Shown: piece after piece, positions 21,827 through 33,856 of the stretch | How positions within the stretch are numbered: the first letter of the stretch is position 1 | Layout: every line of letters starts with the position of its first letter | From: Culex pipiens pallens | Taxonomy: Eukaryota; Arthropoda; Insecta; Diptera; Culicidae | Direction of reading: 5' to 3' | DNA: 64,000 bases | NCBI RefSeq assembly: GCF_016801865.2 | Contig: NC_068938.1 | Span: 89,304,221-89,368,220 of the forward strand | Program-made: the position numbers and the translations under genes | The notes under the pieces: model-generated | The model's database searches: none | What the model was told of the DNA's origin: nothing | What the model saw: the letters and a program-made list of their open reading frames with translations, nothing else

Positions 21827-22957
21827 GGGTAATTCTCCACCAACTCACACAGCAATTGCCCCGACTTTTGTCCCTGATCATGAATCCGAGGCCCGTTTTT
21901 TTTGATATCTCGTGACGGAGGGGCGGAACGACCCCTTTCATTTTTGAACATGCGAAATAAGAGATGTTTTTCAACATTTTGCAGCCTGAAACGGAGATGA
22001 GATAGAAATTTGGTGTCAAATTAACTTTTATGTAAAATTTGACGCCCGATTTGATGGCGTACTCAGAATTCTGAAAAAAAAAATTACATCTAAAAAAACA
22101 CAAAAAAATTAAAAACTCTGCCATTTTCCATTACTCAACTGTAAATTTTTTTGGAACATGTCATTTTATGGGAAATTTAATGTTCTTTTCGAATCTTCAT
22201 TAACCCGGAAGTGTCATTTTTTCATTTAGAACTACATTTTTCATTTTAAAATTCGTGTTTTTCTATCTTTGCAGTGTTATTTTTTAAAGTGTAATAATGT
22301 TCTACAAAGTTTACAAAAAAATTGATATAGAAACATAAGGGGTTTGCTAATAATCATCACGAGTTATCGCAATTTTACGAAAAAAAGTCACTTTTTGCGT
22401 TTATCTTTGTTTTTTCGTTCTTGTCTGACGTCATGAACGGCCATGATAAACGACGACCAACTTTTTCAAAACTTTTTTTCGTAAAACTCGAAAACTCGTG
22501 ATGTTCATAAGCAAATCCCTTATGTTTATATATCAAATTGTCTGCTCTACAACTTTGAAGAACACTCTAAAAAATAACCCTGCAAAGTTAGAAAAAAACA
22601 CGAAATTCTAAAATGAAATATTTAGTTCTTAATGAAATAATTACCCTTCTGGGTTAATGTAGATTCGAAAAGTACATTAAATTTCCCTTAAAATGCTATT
22701 TTCCAAAAAAATACAGTTGAGTAACGGAATATGGAAAAGTTTTTAAAACTTTTTTTTTGTGTTTTTTTGCGATGATATAATTTTTTTTCGGAATTTTTAA
22801 TACGCCATCAAATCGGGCGTTCAATTTTACATAAAAGTGACTCCAAATTTCCATCTCATTACCTTATCAGACTGCAAATTAATGAAAACATGCCTTTTTC
22901 GCATGTTCGAAAATGGAAGGGGTTCCGATTTCGTGTGAGTTGGTAGAGAAATACACA
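21827..22957. mobile_element. foldback element, GGGTAATTCTC family, copy 1
   Basis: It starts GGGTAATTCTCCACCAACTC and ends in the reverse, GTGTGAGTTGGTAGAGAAAT, where the last bases have decayed from the ATTACCC seen in the other copies. Arms of several hundred bp are inverted copies of each other; for example CAAATTTCTATCTCATC-type words near 21990 and 22845, and CGCCCGATTTGATGGCG near 22041 and its partner near 22800. This is the most diverged of three copies. Non-coding. Confidence 0.85.
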
Positions 22958-23415
22958 ATAAATAAATATTCCGGCTTTATTTTTACTTAGCAATAGTGAG
23001 AAATAAGATGATTACTTTTGAAAAAATATTAGAAATGTTTTTTTTTCATTACAAATTTCAGCATAGAAAAAGAAATTATAAAATTGATTATATAACTTTT
23101 AAATGTATTTAATAAGATTCTTGATTGCTGATGTAGCAATTTTTATCATTTCAAAAAAGATTTGAATACAGGAAGAAAAATAAAATTCATATGAAACACA
23201 GTTTTAGATTCAATTTTATAGAAAAACTATGTTTTAACTGGATTCAGATTTTTATGCTTTTATATTTGTTTCAATTTCAATTTCGATTTCAATTATTTTC
23301 TATTTTACAAAGGTATTTGCATTTAAAAACAATTTACGCATGATAGTAATATTTCTGAGTGTCAATAATAATTTTGAAGCGAAGTTTAACGAAAAAATTA
23401 ATAAAGCATGAAAAT
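22958..23415. other. AT-rich sequence without recognisable features
   Basis: Strongly AT-rich, with T and A runs. Nothing recognisable. Confidence 0.45.
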
Positions 23416-23433
23416 AATCTTTAACGCTCGTTT

Positions 23434-23976
23434 AACCGGCTCCGTGGCTTAATGGTTACGACTTCTGCCTCACAAGTAGATGTTTCAGGGATCAAATCCC
23501 GGTCGGTACCTTTGAAATTTGGATTCATGAATTTGAATTTTGAATATGAACAAAAACGAAACAGAATCAGGTGGGAACTCACACCTTTGGATTGATGTTC
23601 TGGGACTCTAACCAGTCGGCCATCTAAAGGTTATAAAACATGTTGTATTCTTCTCATATTATATACGCTCTGATCCCTGATTTGCCTGAAGGGATTGGGA
23701 GTCTTAAGATAGATCAAGGATCCGTCTGGTGCTTGCTTCTATGTTAAGGCGGGGCCGAACAATGCCCAGCGACCTCGGAATTGGGCCGCTAGGATCTCTG
23801 CCATTCTGAAATGGGTCGTTGGAAGCAGCGCGAGGGCTATCACCACCTAATACCCGGGACTGAGATAAGTTGTATCAGCATTCGGCATATACAATGTCTG
23901 ATACAATTTATACTTTCCCATAATTTCGCTACCGGTTAGCGGGTATTGGATTGGACCACACACACACACACACACA
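23434..23976 (+). mobile_element. tRNA-derived element with two convergent tRNA-like modules
   Basis: An 18-bp duplication, AATCTTTAACGCYCGTTT (one mismatch), lies at 23416-23433 and 23977-23994. The head (about 23437-23508, plus strand) has A box TGGCTTAATGGTTA and B-box-like GGGATCAAATCC. A second module on the minus strand (about 23632-23565) has A-box-like TGGCCGACTGGTTAGAG and a degenerate B box. The GC-balanced body ends in a (CA)n tail at 23956-23976. At 543 bp it is long for a SINE. Culex has a known SINE, Twin, with two tRNA-related regions; I cannot tell whether this is related. Confidence 0.82.
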
Positions 23977-23994
23977 AATCTTTAACGCCCGTTT

Positions 23995-25093
23995 CCTAGA
24001 CATCATTAATTATAATTAATTTATTGTTTGCTAACTATTATACAAATTTGAATCTCCTACTGGATATATCTTATTTATTCCAGATAGATAATATTGATTC
24101 TCGATATTTTTGCAAGATGGAAGATAAATATTTGATAATATTGCAATCGGTCAGCTGTTCATTTTTTTTAAATAATGTCTTAAAAATAATGTAGTATCAC
24201 GATTTCAATAAATAATTCACATCCAGTGCTTTTAACTATGAACAATATTTTATCAAACTTTCCCATGACATATGGTACTCATATTTGGCCATGATTTGAA
24301 TTTTATTTTTAAATTTTTTCAAAAAGATCCGAAGGGGTCCCCAGAACTAACTTGATGTTAACAATTGTTGGATATTTTTTTGTGATAATTAGGCTTCATC
24401 ATGATTTTCAAAGAACTAAAGTTACTTTTTTAATATAGTTAAAAGTTAAGGAAATTGTAGTTTTTTTATATTTTCATTCATTTATCTTTTTAAACTTTTT
24501 CAGGATTCCATAATAATTTCAAGACCAGCCCGCGGGCAGCACAAAAGATCTTGAAAATGCTTTTGAAAAATCGTTTAGATTTAAACCTTGGCTTTTAAGC
24601 AAAGTCATTCGAAACTATTGGCATTGTCATTAAAATAATTCGCCGTTTTCTGCACCCTTTTATTAGTTTTTAAGGTCTTTAAAATTTAGTCAGATGAGAT
24701 TTTTAAAAGCACTCATAGTTTATCCAATTCCATATTTATAAAAAAAAATTAAAGGGAAGCGAATGTTTTTTTTTTTTTAATTTTCAATTCGACCTGGTTT
24801 TTTTTTTTAAATTTTCGCTTTTAATTGGAACTTTGCCGAAGAAAACAAATATGAACCAATACTCAAAAAAAAGTTTTTCGATCTCAAGAGCTGTCTCAAG
24901 AACATTATTTCGTGAAAGTAATTTGTAAAACAATTTCCATTTAACTTTTTTGTTGTCTTGTAAATTATAGAGGGATGACACCCCTTACAGATTAGTTTCT
25001 TTATCATAATTGCTTTATTTGATGATCGGGTGTCACCCCTGAATATATCATTTTTGAAGTCTTCAGCTAATTTCTATTATAAACTTGCACTTT
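23995..25093. other. AT-rich DNA, start of an older GGTGTCACCC-marked region
   Basis: AT-rich with poly-T runs, for example 24768-24778 and 24799-24809. Near the right end GGGATGACACCCC (24972-24984) and GGGTGTCACCCC (25028-25039) occur. Related words reappear at 26883, 27023 and 27043, on the far side of the nested elements, which suggests that one old element spans 24.97-27.05 kb. Confidence 0.4.
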
Positions 25094-26635
25094 TACTAAC
25101 TATGAATGCTAAACTTCATCATTACTACACGCAGAAAAATAAGGCATATTTGAGCAATTCTCTACCAAAACCTATTTTGTGTCATTGGCTCACCCATACA
25201 AGTCTCCATACAATTTTGGCTGCTGTCCATACAAAAATGGTATGTAAATATTCAAACAGCTGTAACTTTTGAGTGAATTTTCTGATCAATTTGGTGTCTT
25301 CGGCAAAGTTGTAGGTATTGTTGAGGACAATTGAGAAAAAAATAGGTACACGGAAAAAAAATTGCAGATTTTTATTATCAACTTTTTTTTCACTAAGACT
25401 CTATTTCCCAAAATACGTATTTTTTTTTATTTTCGAGATTTTTTGATATGTTTTAGGGGACAAAAATCCGCAACTTTTGAGCCATAGAGAAACATGATCA
25501 AAAAATCTGCCGCCAAGTTATGAATTTTTGAAAAATAGTGATGTTTGGAAAAAATCCAAATTTCATACAAAAACAAATTTGAAATCAATTTTTAATGCAA
25601 AATTAAATTTGTAATCGAAAACTACTCTACAATTTTTTTGATAAAGGGCTTCGTTTTCAAGATATAGCCACCGAAAGTTTGATTTTAGCAAAATATTTGC
25701 AGTTTTTCGATTTTTAAAAATAGTGACCATGAGCGACCATTTCTAAAAAAAATTTTTTTTAAAAGTTCAGAAAATTTGCTATAAAATTGTCTAAGAAACA
25801 TTGAAGATTGGACCTCGGGTTGCTGAGATACAGCCGCATTAAGAAAAAGAAACACGAAAATTGAAGTTTTCTAAGTCTCACCAAAACAACCCACCATTTT
25901 CTAATGTCGGTATCTCAGCAACTAATGGTCCGATTTTCAATGTTAATACATGAAACATTCGTAAAATTTTCTGATCTTTTCGAAAAAAAATATTTTGAAA
26001 AAATTAAATCAAGACTAACATTTTAAAAGGGCCAAACATTGAATATTACGCCCATTTAAAATGCTAGTCTTGATTTATTTATTTTTTTCAAAATATTTTT
26101 TTCGAAAAGATCGGAAAATTTCACGAATGTTTCATTTATTAACATTGAAAATCGGACCATTAGTTGCTGAGATATCGACATTAGAAAATGGTGGGTTGTT
26201 TTGGTGAGAAAAAAAAAATCAAAAAATACGTATTTTGGGAAATTGAGTTTTAGTGAAAAAAAAGTTGATAAAAAAATCTGCAATTTTTTTTTCCGTGTAC
26301 CTATTTTTTTCTCAATAGTCCTTAACAATACCTACAACTTTGCCGAAGACACCAAATTGATCAGAAAATTCACTCAAAAGTTACAGCTGTTTGAATATTT
26401 ACATACCATTTTTGTATGGACAGCTGCCAAAATTGTATGGAGACTTGTATGGGTGAACCAAGGACGCAAAATAGCTTATTTGGTCATAGGGAAGGCCCCC
26501 ACAAAGTTTGAGTCAAATCAAAAAATATAAAAAATAAAAATGGTCGAAATCGGCCGATTTCGTAGAGAGTTGCTCTACTAACTATGAATGCTAAACTTCA
26601 TCATTACTACACGCAGAAAAATAAGGCATATTTGA
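25094..26635 (+). repeat. perfect 60-bp direct repeat flanking a foldback element
   Basis: The 60 bases at 25094-25153 are identical to those at 26576-26635. Each copy contains 32 bases of unique flank followed by the first 28 bases of the MITE at 26608 (TACACGCAGAAAAATA...). The foldback element lies exactly between the copies. Sixty bases would be an exceptionally long target-site duplication, so a recombination or gap-repair origin is as likely. Confidence 0.95.
25154..26575. mobile_element. 1.4-kb foldback element (GAGCAAYTCTCTAC ends)
   Basis: The outer arms (about 25154-25400 and 26225-26575) are long inverted copies, sharing for example CCATACAAGTCTCCATAC and ACCAAATTGATCAGAAAATT. Inner arms (about 25870-26030 and 26045-26210) are also inverted and meet near 26037. 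A segment at 25410-25870 has no partner in the right arm. The right arm has about 90 extra bases. Frames in the arms mirror each other and are not genes. A single strand could fold into one long hairpin. Confidence 0.88.
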
Positions 26636-26849
26636 ATCAACAAAACGTTTTGTTGATTTGAAAATCAAAATTTTTGTTGAATCAACGCTAAACGTCAAAG
26701 CAACTTTTTCAAAACAACAAAAGATTTTAGTGGAATTGAGAAAATCAAGGTTTGTTTCAACGCAAAATCGGCGTTGATTATACTTAACAAAAATTTTGTT
26801 GAATCAAACCTCGTACAGGCTGATTCTACAGAATATTTTTCTGCGTGTA
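26608..26849. mobile_element. MITE (TACACGCAGAAAAATA ends)
   Basis: The left end TACACGCAGAAAAATA at 26608 is matched by TATTTTTCTGCGTGTA ending at 26849. The interior is 210 bp and rich in TTGATT/AATCAAC words, some inverted. The left 28 bp are also present before the foldback, inside the 60-bp direct repeat. Confidence 0.85.
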
Positions 26850-29386
26850 TGAAAACATATCCTAAACATGAACTTTACTTTTGGGTGTCACTCCATCTAA
26901 AATCAATGTTCGAGAAAATTGAACTTGTTTGTTTTGTTTAATAAAGATGATATATATTAGTTAGATACTTGATGATTTGTTATGAACATATTTCAGGGGA
27001 TTTTTTTTTCTCGTCCGAGTCAGGTGTCACCCTTTCAGCTCGGATGTCACCCCAAGATGGGTGGGACTTTTAATTCAACAATATCTAATCATAAAATTGG
27101 TACATAAATTTTTATAAGTGGATTTACCATCGTTTTAGGAATCTTCATATAGATAGAATTGATTTTTCGTTGAAATTTCCTACCAACCCGGAATCAGGTT
27201 GTCGGAAAATTCGCCGGCATCCAATCCGGTCCATTTTCGTCCCTTGTGAAATCAAATGGCGTCAAAGGCGTTGTCCAGAATTTGGCCTCTAATTATTAAA
27301 AAATTGAGCTATGTAGCAAACACGCAGGACCCCTGTCAAATTCCCACATTTCGTACAAAGACATCCCTCCAACAACGCAATGGTTGGACTCACAATAACC
27401 CGAGCCCTTAAATGGGCTCCAGCCAAGCAAATGGCAGAAATGGCTTTTAGTTTGTCACACAGCTTTCGAAGCGGCTAGTCGCGGTCTGCCTCATTCCACT
27501 CTTGGCCCTTGTGTCCCCTTCCCATCAATAAGCTTCTTACCACCCGGCAGTGACGCGCTCTCCAAAGTGCGTTGTCCTGGAGACTGTTCTTGTTCAAATC
27601 TAATCCGCGCTGCGTGGTCCAAAAACGGGGTAACAAAGGTACGGAGGGAGGGCGGATTATTGTGAAATGTCGATTTTCACGTCGACGAACATGCTGTGAG
27701 AGGCACTTAATGGAATGTAGCGATGAAAGGACTCGGGGACACACACAAACACGCACTAGTAGGGGATTGTAGGGGGTGGCTGTTATTTTATGATACTAGT
27801 TCAGACCATGAAGTTTATGTCTAATTTAATTGAAAAAGCATGCATATTTTTTATAAGTACAGGGTGATTTTGAAATTTTGAAAAATCGAAAAACATTCCA
27901 CAATTATAAAACAGTTGAATTTGGCCACCCTGACCAAACAATGCGCCAATTTCACTCCTCAGACCACCGTTTCAACGGCTGCAGCTTACCTGTGAAACCT
28001 GACGGGGATGCCAAGATTAGAGAAGTTTGTCTCAAGAGTTGCGCTTCCCTCGACAGCTCAGTCGACCGGTTCTCGCGTATTATTAGCTGCTGGCAAACAA
28101 ACTAACTTCTTGCTTGCCGTCATTTCTGGTCGGATTAGTTTTCCAATTATTGGAAACTTACACTGGGCTATATATTTCAAGTAATAATTTCAAACTCTGC
28201 GCTCAGATTCCTCTTCAAAGTTCCGATGTATGTGTGTATGTGGGTGCAATTTTGGGATCCTTCCCAAAAACCGACAGCAAGAAATTGAGAACTTGGCCAA
28301 ACTTTGCCAGAATTTCCAGCAATTCCAGCAATCATCGTCGTCGTCTTGCCCCCTTAACGTACGGCAAAGTTTTGACTGAAACCGCGGGAAGTTGGCGAGG
28401 GGGCATCCAACGTCAATTACCTGGCATGAAATTCTTCTCGATTTTCTCTGGTAAGATCTTGCTGGTCGTCTAGTTTGCTGAAATGGTGTCACGTGATGCA
28501 TGTACGTATTCCTCAAGAAACCAACCCACCAGGCGAGCGGAAATGTTTGATTACGTGTTTTCCGACTCCCCCTCCTGGCCAGTAGTGCCAAACTATGCGG
28601 TCTTGGTACTTGAAACTTGATCAATCTGAAGAAAACTTTTGAGTAGCAAAAGGTCTAAAAACTTGTTTCAGCAATCTTTAAAAAAAATAAAAATACATTA
28701 AAATACATAAAAATTAAAATTACAATCAACAAAAACCATAACCCAAAAATAAAACAAATTCTGGACCGTTACGGGTTACACGGAAGCATTCCTCCCGACT
28801 AACTAAAACTTGCTGCACTTTGCGGGTGGTTGAAGTAAATTGCTGCATGTTATCTGAGCTGCCAAATCAGGCGATGCGATGCGATTCCGGGATGGAATTT
28901 TAATTGGTGCCGCATAGTTGGAATGATGGTACTCCAGCTCTAACAGTGAGTGTAGATAGTTAACGATGTGTGTGTGTATGTGTGAATGAAATTCTAGCTG
29001 GGAAGTTTTAGAAGTTAGTCATAGCTGATAGTGAGGCTGGCATTGGTAGCTTTTTAGGCGGATTTTAATATTTAAAACAAACCGTCATTTTTTGCCAAAT
29101 ATACTCAACTAACAAAAAAAAAACAACTTTTCCTAAGATTGCACAGATTTTTTCAAGTGACTTGATTTGTTTTAAATGATCAAATGATAGTGGTGGTCAA
29201 AACCGTGGTTAGAGGATAATTTAAGTCTGCTTTTAGGAAGAACTATTTTTTTTCATGACACCCAAAGGAAAAATATATCTCAAAATCTGGAACAGTGGAT
29301 TTGCTGCAGAAAATGTCACATTTTATAACATTTTTTGCAGCAAGCCCGTAGATCATTTTTGCCCGCGTGTAAACATGTCAGCGATC
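26850..29386. other. AT-rich then unique GC-balanced DNA
   Basis: To 27180 it is AT-rich, with GGGTGTCACTCC (26883), GGTGTCACCC (27023) and GATGTCACCCC (27043) from the older element. From 27180 to about 28640 the DNA is unique and GC-balanced; open frames on both strands overlap and look random. The remainder is AT-rich with a TGTGTG patch at 28968-28981. Confidence 0.45.
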
Positions 29387-29552
29387 TGCAGTTCTCACCA
29401 ACACATATAATGCTGGCCCGTCTCCGAGCAACACTTCTGAGAGAAGATTATGTTGGTGCTCTTTCAATCTCAATTCAGCGTCCATGGCGCGGTGGTAGCG
29501 TGTCGGATCACTAAACAAGAAGTTGGTGGTTGAATCCTCGTTCTGTTAAGTT
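29387..29552 (+). mobile_element. tRNA-like SINE head, plus strand
   Basis: The segment has A-box-like TGGCGCGGTGGTAGCGTG (29484-29501) and B-box-like GGTTGAATCC (29530-29539) at tRNA spacing, ending in a T run at 29551-29560. Just upstream an imperfect hairpin pairs CACCAACACATATAAT (29398-29413) with GATTATGTTGGTG (29446-29458). No duplication was found, so the element boundaries are uncertain. Confidence 0.5.
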
Positions 29553-29560
29553 TTTTTTTT

Positions 29561-32500
29561 GTGAAATACAATCAAAAAGCCGTCGGTAATGTCGATAATT
29601 GTCGGTAACGGGCAAAAATGTCATACCCCTATATCGCAAAAAATGCATGAGGACAGTTTTCATGCAGATTCTGATATACTTTCATGCCGCCATGTATCAC
29701 AATCATGCGACCGCCGCACTATGGTACATTGGCTGGCCAAGTTTAAAAAAAGTTACCTTCTCCAAATATTTTTTGGTATTTTTTTCTCAAATGTAAACAT
29801 TCTAACTAAGAAAAATCCAAATTTTTAAAGCTCTAAGTTTGTTCATTACGGAGATACGCAAGCTGAAAGTCAAAAAATGGAGTAAAAAACTAGCGTTTTT
29901 CGTAAAAAAGCCTGATTGTTTAATTTTAACAAAGCTCAGCCATTTTAAATATTTTATTAGGACAATTATACATCGTTGGAAAGGTAATGAGATAAGCTTT
30001 GAAACTATTAATAGATAAAATGTTGTTTCCGAACCAAAACTGAAGTTTTCATCGAATAACTGAAGCATTTTTTTTACAAAACTTTTTTTTTTGTGTTTGT
30101 TAATCGAGTACTTTTTTTTGCTAACCGATGCTAAACATGAAACTAAGATCACTTGAAAGATTGGATCATAATCTAACATTGCTGAAATTTCCAACCTGCG
30201 ATTTTTTGCGTTTTCGGAGATATGCCATTTTGAACATTTACGTTTTTTCAAAATTTGCTGCAATCTTCATATGCGCCCGTTTATTTCACTTGCTTTGCTA
30301 CCTACTTCGTGGGCATCGTCGATTCAAAAATCGATTTTCTGTTGCCTACATTTAAAATTGAGTACCTTAGTCAAAATAAAGTATTCGTACCGAAGTTTCT
30401 CAAGCGAAACTGGAGAATCTCAGTTTGATACCGAAAAAAGTATTCAGCAAAATATTGACTTAGCATGATGAATTTCTGCGATCAATCCATGAAACTGATC
30501 CACATTTAAGTTCTATGTTGGTTAGTACAAAACATCATAAAAAGTACCTCTAACATATCCTTCATGAACAAGAACATTAGGATTAGTTAGAATATGTTTT
30601 GTATTTTATCGTTTTACTTCATAATTAGTATTTTGAATAACATTAAATTTTGTTATTTGTTATTTGATTTAACAATTAAAATTTTCGCAATTTATGCCCG
30701 TAAGGGTAAAGGGGGGGGGGGGGGGTCTCAAGTTATATGGCATGGACTCACAAAAAGAAACACACAGCAGTAAATAATAAATATTTGACTAAAAATGAAT
30801 TTATTACGCTTAACAAAATTTTGTTGGAGGGTGGGAGGGGAGGGGGGGGGGGGTGAAAGAAAGAGGAGGGAGGGGTTGTGTCCCTAAAGTGGGGATGTAT
30901 TAGCTTATCCATAATTTAATAATATAAACTTGCAATACAATATATACGCAATTCTGTTACACTTGCAAATGTATGAAAAGACTATTAATAATAAAAAATC
31001 AAGTATTGAAAAACATGAAAAGTCATTAAAAATGGACGTATATCATTTCAATACCATACAATTACCCAAATTTGTATGAAAAAACATTTAAAAAGCAAAA
31101 AAATAATGTGGCCGCCTGTTTGTATGGAGATGGCCCATAGTGCGCCGGTTGGGTGTAGAGTTGATAAAAATATTGATTGCTATTTTGAGCAAAACAAGTA
31201 TTCTGGAGTATTTTTTTTATAAGTTTTGGGTGTTTTTGAAACCGCCTTGAGTCAGTGGTATTAAAAATCACCCAAAAAGCAAGGACTGAAAATTTAATTT
31301 ATTGGACCTTTTCTAAAAAAAAACTCCAGAATTATTTTTAAATTTTTTGATGGCATTTTATTCTGAGAACAGAATCACAAAAGAAAATAAAAAATTGATC
31401 ATGAAATTTCCATGAAATTTTGGAATTTGGTAGAACAGTCGTCGTGGAAATTAGAAATTCAAAGAATAACTTATAGAAAAACATGTTTTTTCAAAGATCT
31501 TACTTCTGCTTCTGCTTTTGAAGGAAGATTTTTTTAAGGAAAATTTTATTGGGTTTTGGAGTAGACTAGACTGTTGAAACTTGCTTTATTATCATTAAAC
31601 ATAATCAAACTTGTTTTGCAATGTCTGTAATAAGTCTGTTCAACATATTTTACTCTGATTCTTCACTTTACATCTACTCGTTAGATAAGGTCACATAAAG
31701 AACATTTCTACATGATCAAAAAAACAAATGATCATAGAATAGATTGGTGAAGATAATCTATAGCTGAATAAAAAATACAATAAATAAAAGTATAAAATTT
31801 ACTTTCTGTAATTTCGACATGAGATTTTCAAGGTTATTATGATTTTTTTTTCGTTCAGTGCAATTATCGTGATATTTTGTGGTTCGAAATTATAGTCAAT
31901 GTAAAAGTTGTGATATTTAAGCGTTAAAATTCACTAATCCTTAACATTTTTTTTAGGAAATTTTGAACACATTTTCAACGTAAGCAGTGTACCAAAAATG
32001 CAAGAAAATGAGGGATACATATTCTTGGAAAATAAAATAGAATGCCATCAAGTTTTGAAAAAATAAAATACGAATTGTTCTTGTTTTTTTTAACATAAAA
32101 AAATATGTTTAAGGTTAGAAACAAATTTGACATTTGCTTTTATTTATGATAAAATATGAAGTTATAAAAGTGGTTATTCGGGAAAAATATACAAATTTCT
32201 CACTTGGTATGTCCATCTCATGAAATATAGGGATTGCTTGAAGACAACATCAGTATGTTTTTTTATGTAAGATGTTTGAACTACAACTCCGCTTTTTTGT
32301 ATTGAAAAAAGCTCATAGAAATTAATAAATAAATTTTTAAACTCAAGAATGATATTACTGTACAAACTGCCATTTTCAAATTCCTTTCAAAATTGAAATA
32401 ACAGGTGAATAATCTTTCTATCTCTTTTTCCAGAACTTTTCATGTTTTATTGAGTGCGAAAAAAACTAAAAAAAAACAAAAATGCTTTAAACTGCTTATT

Positions 32501-32648
32501 TTCCTAAGAAATTTCATGCTAAAAATGGAAAAAATATTAAAAACTCAATGAAAAACCATCTATTTAAATTTTTGACAGCACTTTTCAAATTCCTTGAAAT
32601 TATTCTTTTTTAAAGCAATTGCTCAAAGAATTGTTTTTTTTTTTCGAA
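29561..32648. other. AT-rich DNA with two long G runs
   Basis: Mostly AT-rich, with frames that look random. A run of 15 G lies at 30711-30725, and a second G-rich stretch (30829-30853, with about 12 consecutive G at the end) follows 110 bp later. Both could form quadruplexes on the plus strand. Nothing else was recognised. Confidence 0.45.
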
Positions 32649-32695
32649 ATAATGCAAAAACTACATAACATGGTTTTATGTAGTTTTTGCATTAT
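32649..32695. repeat. perfect 20-bp-stem hairpin
   Basis: Arms at 32649-32668 and 32676-32695 are perfect complements around a 7-base loop (CATGGTT). The stem is shorter than a usual pre-miRNA and has no bulges. Part of the arm recurs imperfectly at about 33421-33437 (AATAATGCGAAAACTACA). Confidence 0.8.
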
Positions 32696-32775
32696 GTAGT
32701 CAATTTGTTTATCAAGGCTTGCACAAAAGTTATAGGAAAATCATTAAAAAAAATGTTGCGATTGATTATCTAAAC

Positions 32776-33001
32776 CTACACAGTAAAAAAATTACTAAAT
32801 ATGGAAGGTGTACTTAGGAAGGTTGAATATTACCTCTTTTATGATGTAATATTACCCCAATTTAGACTGAAAAAGCGACATTACAACAGAAAAGTGGTAA
32901 AATTACACATTATTAGAGGTAAAATTACACATTTTTTTCTGACATAAATTATGTACCGCTTTTCAGATGTAATATTACCATGATTATTTATTTCTGTGTA
33001 G
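32776..33001. mobile_element. MITE (CTACACAG...CTGTGTAG ends)
   Basis: The left end is CTACACAGTAAAAAAATTA and the right end, reversed, CTACACAGAAATAAATAA, with TA at each border. The 226-bp interior repeats words such as GTAATATTAC and GTAAAATTACACAT in both orientations, so it can fold. Terminal motif shared with elements at 7090, 18224 and 26608. Confidence 0.8.
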
Positions 33002-33856
33002 TTTATGTTCGAAAGAATAAGAAACTTATAGAGCAATTCCAGCTCAAATCAGGAATTTTGCTGGTACTTTTGTACCCGACCCTCTCCGACTTCAATGAAA
33101 CTTTTTAGACATGTTATCCTAGGTCTATATAAGCCATTTTTGTGTATATGGAGCCAGTTGGACTCGAGAATAGCATTTGAGAAGGGCATAAGTTATTTAA
33201 ATATTTTTGTATTTTGTAATTTAAAAATTACTGTATGTCGAAGCCGTTACATCGTATCAAAAAGTGGTCAACGACAAACTTGTATAGGAAATTAGACGGA
33301 CTTTTTGAAAAAAATACACTGAAAGAAAAATACACGCCAATTCTATGAGATTTTTAATTTTTAAGTTTAAAAGTTAAATTTTAAGGTGATGAGATTTTCA
33401 AATAGCTGTTCATATATGAAATAATGCGAAAACTACAGAAGTTTTTTTTTTTTTTGAGAATTGGTCATGTAGATAAAATTCGAAAACTCTCAGAAACCAA
33501 TTAAATCATCTTCAAAATAGTAAAAATAATGTTTCATATTTGAAAGGATGTACAAAATACAGACATGATTTTTTTTGAAAACCTAATCATTTTCTTAAAT
33601 CTGGTCATGTTCAAAAAATTGCAAAAACTCCCAGAAATGAATTATATCATATTTGAAATAGGATTGCCAGGTTAAAATTGAAGAGGGAGGGAGGATATGT
33701 CATTCAGCGAAACAACCGTCGAAATACGAAAGCGACCTTCGGCAAAATTTCCATTCGGCGAAACGACTTAAGGTGACATGTCCCACACTCGTTTTCGTAA
33801 ACATCGTGAAAGATAGAAAACATTGAAATGGTAACGAAAAAATAATGGTTCTAATT
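33002..33856. other. AT-rich sequence without recognisable features
   Basis: AT-rich. A GGCGAAAC/GCGAAAC word recurs at 33706-33764. TACACTGAAAGAAAAATAC at 33315 looks like a single TACAC-type MITE end without a partner. Confidence 0.4.

Noticed and set aside
27475..28624. Overlapping frames of 90-144 codons in GC-balanced DNA
   Set aside because: They overlap on both strands, carry no motif, and lie in sequence where GC content lengthens random frames; no paired splice sites were found.
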